Shown: one piece after another, positions 7,716 through 15,372 of the stretch
How positions within the stretch are numbered: the stretch's first letter is position 1
Layout: each line of letters starts with the position of its first letter
Assembly (NCBI GenBank): GCA_937958345.1
Contig: CALGNW010000251.1
Coordinates: 1-25,115, forward strand
DNA length: 25,115 nt
Reading direction: 5' to 3'
Source: an uncultured Neomegalonema sp.
Lineage (GTDB): Bacteria > Pseudomonadota > Alphaproteobacteria > Rhodobacterales > Rhodobacteraceae
Notes under the pieces: generated by a model
Told to the model about the DNA's origin: nothing
The model's input: only the letters and a program-made list of their open reading frames with translations
Databases searched by the model: none
Position numbers and translations under genes: made by a program

Positions 7716-9128
7716 TTATTCGCCGCGCCCGCCCACGACGATATCGTCCATCAGCATTGTCGGTTGTCCGACGCCGACCGGAACCCACTGGCCCTGCTTT
7801 CCACACATACCGATGCCGTTGTCCAGCGCCATGTCATTTGCAATCAAGCGCACCTTTTTCATGGCAGTTGCGCCGTCGCCGATCAGCGTTGCGCCTTTAA
7901 TCGGGTGGAGGATTTTGCCATTCTTGACCCGATAAGCCTCGGTGCAGGAAAAAACGAACTTGCCGTTCGTAATGTCGACCTGCCCGCCGCCGAAATCGAC
8001 GGCGTAAATGCCGTCTTTCACTGCGGCGACCACCTCTTCGGGGGTCGCATCACCGCCAAGCATATACGTATTCGTCATGCGGGGCATCGGCGGATGAGCA
8101 TAACTTTGACGGCGACCATTCCCCGTTGTCTTGACGCCCATCAAACGGGCATTCTGGCGATCCTGCATATACCCCACAAGACGGCCGTCTTCGATAAGTG
8201 TGGTGTAATTTGATTGCTCACCCTCATCGTCAATCGAGATCGAGCCGCGCCTGTCGGCAATCGTTCCGTCATCAACGACAGTGACACCCTTTGCGGCGAC
8301 CATCTCGCCCATCAGGCCCGCGAAGGCGGATGATTTCTTGCGGTTGAAGTCGCCTTCCAGACCATGACCGACGGCCTCGTGCAGCATGACACCGCACCAT
8401 GCCGGCCCCAGAGCCACCTGCATCGCGCCGCCCGGAGCGTCCTGCGCCTCGAGGCTAACGAGTGCTTTGCGGTGGGCTTCGTCGGCGAGGTGCTTCCAGT
8501 TGCTTTCGTCGATCAGGGAATCGTAGGGCACACGCCCGCCGCCACCGGACGAGCCGGTTTCGCGACGCCCTGATTCCTCTACGATCACCGAGACATTGAT
8601 GCGCGCGAGCGGGCGGGTATCGCGGATGCGGTGGCCGTCAGCCCGCAGAATTTCAACCTCCTGCAATTCGCCGGAGAGAGAGGCGGTTGCCTGGACAACC
8701 CGGGGGTCTTTTTCCCGCAAATAGGCGTCAACCTCGCGCAGCAGTGCGACCTTCGCGGCGAAGGTCGGGCCGTCCAGCGGACTTTCATCCCCGTAGAGCT
8801 TGCGGTTTGTGGCGCGGGGCGCCTCGGCATAGGTTGCCGGCGCACCCGATTTGATGGCTGATGCGGCCCCAGCGGCACGTTTGAGGGCGGCAATCGACAA
8901 TTCGTCCGAATGGGCATAGCCGACGCCCTCGCCGGAAACGACCCTCAGACCAAAGCCCTCGCCCGAGTCGTAGCTCGCATTCTTCAGCCTTCCGTCGTCG
9001 AACACGAGGCTTTCGCCGCGCCGCCGCTCGAGAAACAGCTCGCCGTCATCCGCACCCGAAAGCGCGTCGGATAGCACTTGTCGCGCGGTTTCGAGATCGA
9101 GGTCTGTCGCGAAGGGGTCGAAACGCAT
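7716..9128 (-). CDS. tldD: TldD metalloprotease subunit
   Basis: A 470-residue TldD homologue. With TldE (PmbA) it forms a cytoplasmic zinc peptidase that trims modified peptides such as microcin B17 and degrades unfolded peptides. The zinc motif is HEAVGH at residues 250-255 (GVMLHEAVGHGLEGDF); the glycine-rich GSSGGGGRVPYD, DDEGE and FVFSCTEAYRVKNGKI segments are also typical, and length is full. The ATG at 9128 has GGAG 8 bases upstream on the minus strand. No tldE is in the window, as is common when the two genes are unlinked. The gene converges on the DUF11-like gene with 21 bp between stops and diverges from the cox operon, a neighbour relation I recall from Rhodobacterales. Confidence 0.96.
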   Translation of the reverse strand: MRFDPFATDLDLETARQVLSDALSGADDGELFLERRRGESLVFDDGRLKNASYDSGEGFGLRVVSGEGVGYAHSDELSIAALKRAAGAASAIKSGAPATYAEAPRATNRKLYGDESPLDGPTFAAKVALLREVDAYLREKDPRVVQATASLSGELQEVEILRADGHRIRDTRPLARINVSVIVEESGRRETGSSGGGGRVPYDSLIDESNWKHLADEAHRKALVSLEAQDAPGGAMQVALGPAWCGVMLHEAVGHGLEGDFNRKKSSAFAGLMGEMVAAKGVTVVDDGTIADRRGSISIDDEGEQSNYTTLIEDGRLVGYMQDRQNARLMGVKTTGNGRRQSYAHPPMPRMTNTYMLGGDATPEEVVAAVKDGIYAVDFGGGQVDITNGKFVFSCTEAYRVKNGKILHPIKGATLIGDGATAMKKVRLIANDMALDNGIGMCGKQGQWVPVGVGQPTMLMDDIVVGGRGE

Positions 9129-9316
9129 TGGCTGGCTCCATGATTACAGGTGTTAAATGCGCCGTCCTTCCACCGGTGGCAAGGGATGGCGTGAGAGCGT
9201 GTCATAATCGGACAGGTCAGCCGCCGTTCTCCGCGCTCCCGCTCTAGAAAGCTGATGGTTCCTTGTCATTCTCCCGCGCGACTGGCAAAGCCATGTGTCT
9301 CAAAAGGAAACGCCCC

Positions 9317-9496
9317 ATGATTCTCCCCGCTTTGCCGCCAAACCCGCCGCTTCAGCATGCGGCTGACATGCCGAGCGCCCAGACGAAAATTGCGCGAGTC
9401 GCGGCGCGGGGAATAGAAGACACGCCGGGCGGCGAGGGTTGGGTTCGCGAGCTTGCGCGGAAAATAATGGCGATGGGCCTTGTCCGCGTTCAATAG
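9317..9496 (+). CDS. possible small hypothetical protein
   Basis: An open frame of 59 codons from ATG at 9317, with AAAGGA 8 bases upstream. The product would be a proline-rich N-terminus (MILPALPPNPPLQHAADMP) followed by an amphipathic helical part (EGWVRELARKIMAMGLVRVQ). The frame is open further upstream to 9263, but the Shine-Dalgarno supports 9317. No family is recognised, and an antisense frame covers the same stretch, so it may be chance. It lies between tldD and coxB and would be a leader-type ORF of the cox region. Confidence 0.3.
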   Translation: MILPALPPNPPLQHAADMPSAQTKIARVAARGIEDTPGGEGWVRELARKIMAMGLVRVQ

Positions 9497-9728
9497 AACG
9501 CCGGCAAAGGCCCGCAAACAGGGCCTGTCCGTGCTGCGGGGCGAGGATTATCGCGGCGCTGCCGTTGCTTGATTAAATTAACGCAGAAAAAGTCTGCCTC
9601 GCGACGGCTTGCCGCGTGGCAGGTGCTTGCGCCTCTGTTACGTCTGTGGTTCAACGCGGCAACAGACAGACTCAGCGATGAAAAGGCCCTTCTGGCCTGT
9701 TTTTCACGCAGGAACGGAGCGATACGGT
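9497..9728 (+). promoter_or_regulatory. leader and promoter region of the cox operon
   Basis: This stretch, with the rest of the gap back to 9129, holds no recognised gene apart from the doubtful small ORF. An AT-rich island at 9566-9583 (TTGATTAAATTAA) is the likeliest promoter region. After it come three inverted repeats: GCAGA/TCTGC at 9583-9587 and 9593-9597, GTCTGT/ACAGAC at 9642-9647 and 9662-9667, and the terminator-like hairpin annotated separately. The coxB Shine-Dalgarno (GGAG) lies about 9 bases before 9729. Confidence 0.4.
9681..9704 (+). terminator. terminator-like hairpin (possible attenuator) before coxB
   Basis: AGGCC at 9684-9688, a five-base loop and GGCCT at 9694-9698, followed by G and then TTTTT at 9700-9704; the A-run before the stem can pair partly with the T-run. 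It has the shape of an intrinsic terminator and ends 24 bases before the coxB start, so it would lie inside the transcript leader. It is either an attenuator or the end of a short upstream transcript. Confidence 0.45.
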
Positions 9729-10643
9729 ATGCGGAGCGGACACCTCCTGATCGGACTTGGTGCAGCGGCGGCGCTGGCAGCATCAACGGGTATTTCACTT
9801 GCGGAAGACGTCGGTGTGCCGAAAGCAGGCGCATACGGGTATCAAGACCCGGCAACGGACGTGATGGAACGTCTGATCTCGCTTTCCGTCGGCTTGCACT
9901 GGATTGCGTTCCTCATCACGTTGTTTGTGACGGTCCTTCTCGGTTACACATGCTGGCGCTTTAGCGAAAAGCGCAATCCTGTCGCGAGCCGGTTTTCGCA
10001 TAACACGACCATCGAGGTTGCGTGGACGCTGATCCCCGTTCTTATTCTGGTCGGCATCGCGTATCCGTCGATCAAGTATCTTTACTATCAAGAGACTGTT
10101 CCGCCGTCGGATGTGACGGTTAAGGCCATCGGTGCTTCCGGTTGGTGGTGGAACTACGAATACGAAATTGACGGCGAAGAAGTTGCCTACAGCAGCTATA
10201 TGGCCGGCAGCGGTTATGCGACCTATGACGATGTTGTTAAGGGGATGCAGGCCGAGGGCGCAAGCGAAGACGAAATTCCGTCGCTTGCCCTGTGGAAGCT
10301 GAAGACCACCGCACCGATGGTTGTGCCGGTTGACAGCATCATCCGCGTTCAGGTGACATCCGAGCCCGGCGGCGTGCTGCATGCTTTCGCCGTTCCAGCG
10401 TTCGGTGTGAAGGCCGATGCGGTCCCCGGTTCGTTGCATGAAACGTGGTTCGAAGCACGCCGCACGGGGACGTTCTACGGTCAATGTTCCGAGCTTTGCG
10501 GTCGCGGTCACTCTTATATGCCCATCGAAGTCGAAGTCGTGTCGAAAGAAGATTTCAAATCGCGGCTGCTCGAAGTGCAGGAAATCGCGAACGGTCCATC
10601 GACAAGCACAACAAAGTTCGCTGCTAACGCGCTGGCCGAGTAA
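9729..10643 (+). CDS. coxB: cytochrome c oxidase subunit II (CuA)
   Basis: Subunit II of an aa3-type heme-copper oxidase; it receives electrons from cytochrome c at a binuclear CuA centre on the periplasmic side. From ATG 9729 (GGAG 9 bases upstream) the product is 304 residues with a signal peptide (MRSGHLLIGLGAAAALAAS... to about residue 25), two transmembrane helices (about 52-74 and 97-115) and a C-terminal cupredoxin domain. CuA ligands are all present: H218, then C253, E255, C257, H261 and M264 in CSELCGRGHSYM. The aromatic GWWWNYEYE electron-entry stretch is at about 138-146. In-frame ATG 9678 and earlier starts lack a ribosome site and would spoil the signal peptide. It is the first gene of the cox run; subunit I is not in the window. 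Confidence 0.97.
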   Translation: MRSGHLLIGLGAAAALAASTGISLAEDVGVPKAGAYGYQDPATDVMERLISLSVGLHWIAFLITLFVTVLLGYTCWRFSEKRNPVASRFSHNTTIEVAWTLIPVLILVGIAYPSIKYLYYQETVPPSDVTVKAIGASGWWWNYEYEIDGEEVAYSSYMAGSGYATYDDVVKGMQAEGASEDEIPSLALWKLKTTAPMVVPVDSIIRVQVTSEPGGVLHAFAVPAFGVKADAVPGSLHETWFEARRTGTFYGQCSELCGRGHSYMPIEVEVVSKEDFKSRLLEVQEIANGPSTSTTKFAANALAE

Positions 10644-10652
10644 GGGGATATC

Positions 10653-11597
10653 GTGAGCGACATCGACATGACACCAGACTATGCGGCGCGCGGCGGATAC
10701 GCCGACGAGCCGCAGGTTGCGGATTATTTCGCGCTGTTGAAGCCGCGCGTTATGTCGCTGGTCGTCTTTACGGCCTTGGTCGGTATGCTGTGCGCGCCGG
10801 TTTCAGTGAACCCGATTATCGGCTTCGCCTCGTTGCTGTGCATCGCCGTGGGGGCGGGAGCATCCGGCGCGTTGAATATGTGGTGGGATGCCGACATAGA
10901 CGCGAAGATGAAGCGAACCGTTAAAAGGCCGATCCCCGACGGTCGCGTTACTGGTCAGGACGCGCTGAATATCGGCCTCGGCCTGTCAGTGATTTCGGTC
11001 GCGATGCTGACGGTTTTCGCAGGTATTCTTGCGGGTGCTTTGCTTGCCTTTACGATCTGGTTCTACGCCGTGCCCTATACAATGTGGTTGAAGCGGTGGA
11101 CGCCTCAGAACATTGTCATCGGCGGCGCGGCAGGGGCTTTTCCGCCGCTGGTGGGCTGGGTTTCAGTGACGGGATCCATCGCGATCGAGCCGCTGTTGAT
11201 GTTTGCGATCATCTTTCTCTGGACGCCGCCGCATTTTTGGGCGCTGGCCTTGTGGCGACGCAGTGAATACGCGATTGCGGAGGTTCCGATGCTGCCGGTG
11301 GTCGCCGGTACGACGGTTACGCGCAAGCAGATATTTGTTTACTCGGTGCTGCTTGCGCTTTCGAGCGTCGGCTTGCTGTTCACGCCGGTCGGCGGCCCGT
11401 TTTACGCGGTAGCGGCTGTTGCAATGAACGCCTGGTTTCTGAAGTGGGCCTGGATTGTCTGGAAACGGGATGATGTTGTCGCCGAGGCTGACAATTTCGC
11501 CGCCGAGAAAAAGCTTTTCGGTGTCTCGCTGCATTATCTCGCCGCTATTTTTTCCGCGTTGCTGCTTGATGCGGTTCTGCGCGTGTTGATGGGATGA
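10653..11597 (+). CDS. ctaB: protoheme IX farnesyltransferase (heme O synthase)
   Basis: Transfers a farnesyl group to protoheme IX to make heme O, the precursor of heme A for cytochrome c oxidase. It is an integral membrane UbiA-family prenyltransferase of 314 residues. The first Asp-rich motif is NMWWDADID (75-83), with KRTVKRPIP after it; later WTPQNIVIGGAAGAFPPLVGW and WTPPHFWALA are characteristic. About nine hydrophobic segments are visible. It starts at GTG 10653 with AAGGGG 5-6 bases upstream, 9 bp after coxB. The stop is 7 bp before the start of the 43-residue gene, so the run is probably cotranscribed. Confidence 0.97.
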   Translation: MSDIDMTPDYAARGGYADEPQVADYFALLKPRVMSLVVFTALVGMLCAPVSVNPIIGFASLLCIAVGAGASGALNMWWDADIDAKMKRTVKRPIPDGRVTGQDALNIGLGLSVISVAMLTVFAGILAGALLAFTIWFYAVPYTMWLKRWTPQNIVIGGAAGAFPPLVGWVSVTGSIAIEPLLMFAIIFLWTPPHFWALALWRRSEYAIAEVPMLPVVAGTTVTRKQIFVYSVLLALSSVGLLFTPVGGPFYAVAAVAMNAWFLKWAWIVWKRDDVVAEADNFAAEKKLFGVSLHYLAAIFSALLLDAVLRVLMG

Positions 11598-11604
11598 TCA
11601 GACC

Positions 11605-11736
11605 ATGATGCGCGAACACGAAGTTCATCGCCGCCGCTGGCCCCGTAACCTGCTCGTGGGCGGATTGCTGATCGCCTTTGTCGCGTTGATCTTTTTCGTC
11701 AGCATCGCGAAATTCAGCGCGCAGGTCGGAAGCTGA
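11605..11736 (+). CDS. 43-residue single-TM protein of the cox operon (CoxF/CtaF-like position)
   Basis: A small open frame missed by length cut-offs, translated MMREHEVHRRRWPRNLLVGG followed by LLIAFVALIFFVSIAKFSAQ and VGS. It has a basic N-terminus (HRRRWPRN) and one transmembrane helix (about 16-37), so the N-terminus should be cytoplasmic. GGGATGA lies upstream. Its TGA overlaps the first base of the ctaG start (TGATG), arguing strongly for translation coupled to ctaG. Small single-TM proteins occur at this place, between ctaB and ctaG, in other alphaproteobacterial cox operons; assembly of the oxidase is the natural guess. ATG 11608 is an equally possible start. Confidence 0.75.
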   Translation: MMREHEVHRRRWPRNLLVGGLLIAFVALIFFVSIAKFSAQVGS

Positions 11737-12320
11737 TGAGTATAGCGGGTAAAAAATCGAATGCGAGAACGGCGGCTATGTTCGGCGGTGTTGCCGTGTT
11801 CATGGTTGGACTGTCGTTCGCCGCGATCCCTTTGTACGAGGCATTCTGCAAAATAACGGGTTTTGGCGGCACGCCTCTGCGGGCCGATACGGCATCCGAG
11901 CGTGTGCTTGATGAGACGATTACGGTCCGCTTCGACGCGAATACCGACCCTAATCTGCCGTGGACTTTCAAGCCGGTTCAAAAGGAAATGACCCTGCCAA
12001 TCGGCGAGACCGGCCTGGCATTTTATACCGCGACCAATAATTCGGATCAGCCTGTCGCAGGGACATCCACGTTCAATGTCACGCCCCTGAAGATCGGCGG
12101 CTATTTTGTAAAGATTGACTGTTTTTGTTTTACCGAACAGGTTTTGCAACCCGGCGAGAGCGTTGATATGCCTGTGTCGTTTTATATCGACCCTGAAATC
12201 CGTGACGACCGCGAGACTCAGGAAGTGGCCGGCATCACACTCTCTTATACATTTTTTGAAACTGAGATCAGCGATCCTGAATTTGCGGTATCCCGCGAGA
12301 CAGGCCCGACGCTAAACTAA
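11736..12320 (+). CDS. ctaG: cytochrome c oxidase assembly protein CtaG (Cox11)
   Basis: A membrane-anchored copper chaperone that delivers copper to the CuB site of subunit I. It has 194 residues: a short basic N-terminus, one transmembrane helix (about 14-34), and a periplasmic immunoglobulin-like domain. The copper-binding motif CFCF is at residues 129-132 (KIDCFCFTEQ), and the additional conserved cysteine is C38 (YEAFCKITGFGG). PVSFYIDP and ITLSYTFFE are typical Cox11 blocks. The start codon overlaps the stop of the 43-residue gene, and coxC follows after 37 bp. Confidence 0.97.
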   Translation: MSIAGKKSNARTAAMFGGVAVFMVGLSFAAIPLYEAFCKITGFGGTPLRADTASERVLDETITVRFDANTDPNLPWTFKPVQKEMTLPIGETGLAFYTATNNSDQPVAGTSTFNVTPLKIGGYFVKIDCFCFTEQVLQPGESVDMPVSFYIDPEIRDDRETQEVAGITLSYTFFETEISDPEFAVSRETGPTLN

Positions 12321-12326
12321 AAAGGT

Positions 12327-12344
12327 TGCCGCATTCCGGCGGCA
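12327..12344 (+). other. stem-loop in the ctaG-coxC gap
   Basis: TGCCGC at 12327-12332 pairs with GCGGCA at 12339-12344 around a six-base loop. No T-run follows, so it is more likely an mRNA processing or stability element than a terminator. It ends just before the GGAG of coxC. Confidence 0.35.
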
Positions 12345-12357
12345 GATGGAGCGACAT

Positions 12358-13221
12358 ATGGCACACGCCAAGAACCACGACTATCACATCGTCAACCCGA
12401 GTGTTTGGCCCTTCGTAGCCTCTATCAGTGCAGTTGTTATGCTGGTCGGTCTGGTAAACTGGATGCATGACGGCTCGCCGATTTTTGCTCTGCTCGGCCT
12501 GACGGGCATCCTTGTCGTGATGTACTGCTGGTGGTCCGATGTTGTTAAGGAATCGCACAGCGGGACCGACCATACGCCGGTTGTTCAGATCGGCCTGCGC
12601 TATGGCTTTATCCTGTTCATCATCTCCGAGGTCATGTTCTTCGTCGCATGGTTCTGGAGCTTTTTCCGGTATGCGCTGTTCACCCAGCCGGAAACGGCAG
12701 AGTTTGCCGCCGGCGGGACCTTCCCGCCTGCCGGAGTGCACGTCTTTGATCCCTGGGGTCTGCCGTTCATCAATACGCTGATCCTGCTGCTGTCCGGCTG
12801 TACGCTGACGGCGGCGCACCACTATCTGATCGAGATGCGCGAGAATGACGGCGTTGTCAGCGAAAAGCGGAAACAGGTTTTCTGGATGCTTGCCGTGACC
12901 TGTATTCTCGGGGCGATCTTCCTGATGTGTCAGGCGCTTGAGTATTCGCACGCCTATCACGACGGGCTGACGCTTCAGAATACCTATTACGGCGCGTCGT
13001 TCTTTATGGCGACAGGCTTTCACGGTTTTCACGTCTTCATCGGAACGATCTTCCTGATTGTCTGCCTCATCCGTGTTGGCCGCGGTCACTTTACCGCCGA
13101 GCGCCATATCGGTTTCGAGGCGGCGGCATGGTACTGGCACTTCGTCGATGTGGTCTGGTTGTTCCTCTTCGCGTCGATCTACATCGGCAGCGCGACCTTC
13201 TTCGCGGTCGGGACGCATTAA
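12358..13221 (+). CDS. coxC: cytochrome c oxidase subunit III
   Basis: Subunit III stabilises subunit I and its proton uptake in aa3-type oxidases. The 287-residue product starts MAHAKNHDYHIVNPSVWP; ATG 12358 is chosen because GGAG lies 6-7 bases upstream, whereas ATG 12346 overlaps that site and adds MERH. Seven hydrophobic segments are visible. Typical blocks include ISEVMFFVAWFWSFF with the conserved membrane glutamate, THHY-like TAAHHYLIEM, the tract FFMATGFHGFHVFIGTIFL, and the terminal AAAWYWHFVDVVWLFLF. It follows ctaG by 37 bp and precedes the SURF1 gene by 27 bp. Confidence 0.97.
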   Translation: MAHAKNHDYHIVNPSVWPFVASISAVVMLVGLVNWMHDGSPIFALLGLTGILVVMYCWWSDVVKESHSGTDHTPVVQIGLRYGFILFIISEVMFFVAWFWSFFRYALFTQPETAEFAAGGTFPPAGVHVFDPWGLPFINTLILLLSGCTLTAAHHYLIEMRENDGVVSEKRKQVFWMLAVTCILGAIFLMCQALEYSHAYHDGLTLQNTYYGASFFMATGFHGFHVFIGTIFLIVCLIRVGRGHFTAERHIGFEAAAWYWHFVDVVWLFLFASIYIGSATFFAVGTH

Positions 13222-13248
13222 AATTCATAGTGCATCGAGGGCGCCGTT

Positions 13249-13956
13249 GTGAGTGCCACCATGAAAAACTGGCCGCTGGGACCGATTGTTATCGGGCTTG
13301 GCGGTTTTTGCGTTCTGATTGCCCTCGGCTTTTGGCAAGTCCAGCGGCTGCAATGGAAGAACGCTATCATCGCTGAGGCCGAGCAACGATTGGCTGTGCC
13401 TGCCGAGCCATTGCCGGTTTCGCTCAACCCGAAGCGCGATGATTACAAGCGCGTCGAAGTTTCGGGCCGCTTTGATCATGATTCCGAGCAATATGTTCTG
13501 ACGTCGATGCCGCCGAACGGGCCGGGCTTTGAAATTATAACGGCATTCGAGACCGACAGCGGGCGGCGCATTTTGGTTGATCGCGGTTTTGTCCCTCAGG
13601 CTTTGCGTGACCCCGCGAAACGCGCAGATACCTTCGACCGGGGCGTCGTTGAAATCGAGGGTGTTTTGCGGTGGCCGTCCGATACGAGCCGTTTTACCCC
13701 CGACCCCGATCCGTCGATCCGTGAATGGTACTCTCGCGAAGTGCCGCCGCTGGCAAAGGCACTGAACACCGAACCCGTTATGATCGTCCAAGGCCCATCC
13801 GCCGGACCCGGCTGGCCACGGGGCGGTAAGGCGCAGGTGAATATTCGAAATCAGCATTTGCCCTATGCGATTCAATGGTTCGCGATTGCCGGGGTCTGGG
13901 CTTTGATGTCAATCCTGTGGTTCCGCAAGGTTGCGCGCCCGGACGCGGACGCCTAA
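13249..13956 (+). CDS. surf1: SURF1-family cytochrome oxidase biogenesis protein
   Basis: A membrane protein of 235 residues that helps put heme a into subunit I. It has an N-terminal transmembrane helix (about 10-28, LGPIVIGLGGFCVLIALGFW followed by QVQRLQWK), a periplasmic domain (GRFDHDSEQYVL, GPGFEIITAFET, ILVDRGFVP) and a C-terminal helix (about 205-225) after RNQHLPYAIQWF. The start is GTG 13249 because GAGGG lies about 8 bases upstream; ATG 13261 has no ribosome site and would remove only MSAT. It closes the oxidase-specific part of the run, and thrC follows after 30 bp. Confidence 0.95.
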   Translation: MSATMKNWPLGPIVIGLGGFCVLIALGFWQVQRLQWKNAIIAEAEQRLAVPAEPLPVSLNPKRDDYKRVEVSGRFDHDSEQYVLTSMPPNGPGFEIITAFETDSGRRILVDRGFVPQALRDPAKRADTFDRGVVEIEGVLRWPSDTSRFTPDPDPSIREWYSREVPPLAKALNTEPVMIVQGPSAGPGWPRGGKAQVNIRNQHLPYAIQWFAIAGVWALMSILWFRKVARPDADA

Positions 13957-13986
13957 CGTCCGTCTGCTATTCCGGGAGAGATAATC

Positions 13987-15372
13987 GTGAAATACGTCAG
14001 TACGCGCGGAAACGCCGAAGTGCTCGAATTTGAAGATGCCGTGCTGGCTGGATTGGCGCGGGACGGCGGGCTTTATGTGCCCGAAAATTGGCCGGAGTTT
14101 TCAGATGATGACATCGCTGACCTCGCCGGTCTGCCCTATGCCGAAGTCGCGACGCGGGTCATGCTGCCGTTCACCGGCGGAGCCATCGAGCATGACGAGT
14201 TGCGCGACCTGATTGACCGAGCCTATGCGGATTTCGCACATCGCGCCATCGTGCCCGTCCGCCAGATTACCGAAGATCATTGGCTGATGGAATTGTTCCA
14301 CGGCCCGACGCTCGCGTTCAAAGATCTCGCGATGCAGGTCATCGGCTTGCTGTTTGATCATATTCTGACCAAGCGAGACGCCCGCGTTTGTATTGTTGGT
14401 GCAACATCCGGCGATACCGGCTCGGCGGCGATGGAGGCGTTCAAGGGCCGTGACCGTGCCGACGTCTTCATTCTCTATCCGCATAACCGCACGTCTGAAG
14501 TTCAGCGCCGCCAGATGACGACGCCGACCGACCCGAATGTGCATGCGATTGCCGTCGAGGGCGACTTCGATGCGTGTCAGGCGCTTGTTAAGTCGATGTT
14601 CAATGACCTTGAATTTCGGGATTCGATGAACCTCGGTGCTGTGAACTCGATCAACTGGGCGCGCATCCTGGGGCAGGTCGTTTATTACGCAACTTCGTCG
14701 ATCGCTTTGGCCAGTACAGGACCGGTCAATTATTCAGTTCCGACGGGCAACTTCGGTGATATTTTTGCCGGATATGTCGCAAAGCAGATGGGGTTTCCGA
14801 TCGGGCGCCTGCTGATCGCAACCAACGAAAATGACATTCTGCACCGTACCTTGCAGACGGGCCGGTACGAAAAGGCCGAGACGACGCAAACCACCTCGCC
14901 CAGCATGGACATTCAGGTCAGTTCGAATTTCGAGCGGCTGGTGTTCGAACTTTGCGGGCGTGACGGCAAGGCCGTTGCCGCGATGATGGATGATCTGGCA
15001 AAGACCGGCGCGTTCTCGCTATCGCAAGGGCAGCTCGATCACCTGCACGAGGACTTTGATTCCGCACGCATTGACAGCGCGCGGGTGAAGGCGACGATAT
15101 CAGGCATTCTGTCCGATACCGGCATGGTCATTGATCCGCACACGGCGGTTGCGGTTGCCGCCGGACAGGATTGGAATGTCGAGGGGCCGGTCGTTTCGCT
15201 GTCATGCGCTCACCCTGCAAAATTTCCTGACGCGGTAAAGGATGCAACGGGCCGCATCGCCGAGCTGCCGCCACATATGGCCGACCTATATGAACGTGAG
15301 GAGCGTGTGACGGTCCTGCCAAATGACCTTGCGGTCCTTGAAGCACATATCCGCAGCGAGGCACGAGTTTGA
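13987..15372 (+). CDS. thrC: threonine synthase
   Basis: A pyridoxal-phosphate enzyme that converts O-phosphohomoserine to threonine and phosphate. The 461-residue product has the N-terminal YVSTRGNAEVLEFEDAVLAG block of the long (type 2-like) ThrC form, the PLP lysine K112 in GPTLAFKDLAMQ, the phosphate loop GATSGDTGSAA (about 138-148), and SVPTGNFGDIFAGYVAKQMG. The start is GTG 13987 with GGGAGA about 8 bases upstream. Its TGA overlaps the TTG start of the peptidase gene by four bases. Linkage of thrC to the cox genes is a familiar alphaproteobacterial arrangement rather than a functional one. Confidence 0.97.
   Translation: MKYVSTRGNAEVLEFEDAVLAGLARDGGLYVPENWPEFSDDDIADLAGLPYAEVATRVMLPFTGGAIEHDELRDLIDRAYADFAHRAIVPVRQITEDHWLMELFHGPTLAFKDLAMQVIGLLFDHILTKRDARVCIVGATSGDTGSAAMEAFKGRDRADVFILYPHNRTSEVQRRQMTTPTDPNVHAIAVEGDFDACQALVKSMFNDLEFRDSMNLGAVNSINWARILGQVVYYATSSIALASTGPVNYSVPTGNFGDIFAGYVAKQMGFPIGRLLIATNENDILHRTLQTGRYEKAETTQTTSPSMDIQVSSNFERLVFELCGRDGKAVAAMMDDLAKTGAFSLSQGQLDHLHEDFDSARIDSARVKATISGILSDTGMVIDPHTAVAVAAGQDWNVEGPVVSLSCAHPAKFPDAVKDATGRIAELPPHMADLYEREERVTVLPNDLAVLEAHIRSEARV

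Noticed and set aside
9569..9583. FnrL-type box (TTGAT...ATCAA) in the cox leader
   Set aside because: The left half-site TTGAT is present, but the right half does not match at the required four-base spacing.
9640..9665. tRNA-like GGTTCAA segment upstream of coxB
   Set aside because: The flanking bases do not form a T-arm and no acceptor, D or anticodon arms can be drawn.
9609..9728. Longer N-terminus for coxB
   Set aside because: No ribosome site at the earlier starts, the extension would bury the signal peptide, and it would include the terminator-like hairpin.
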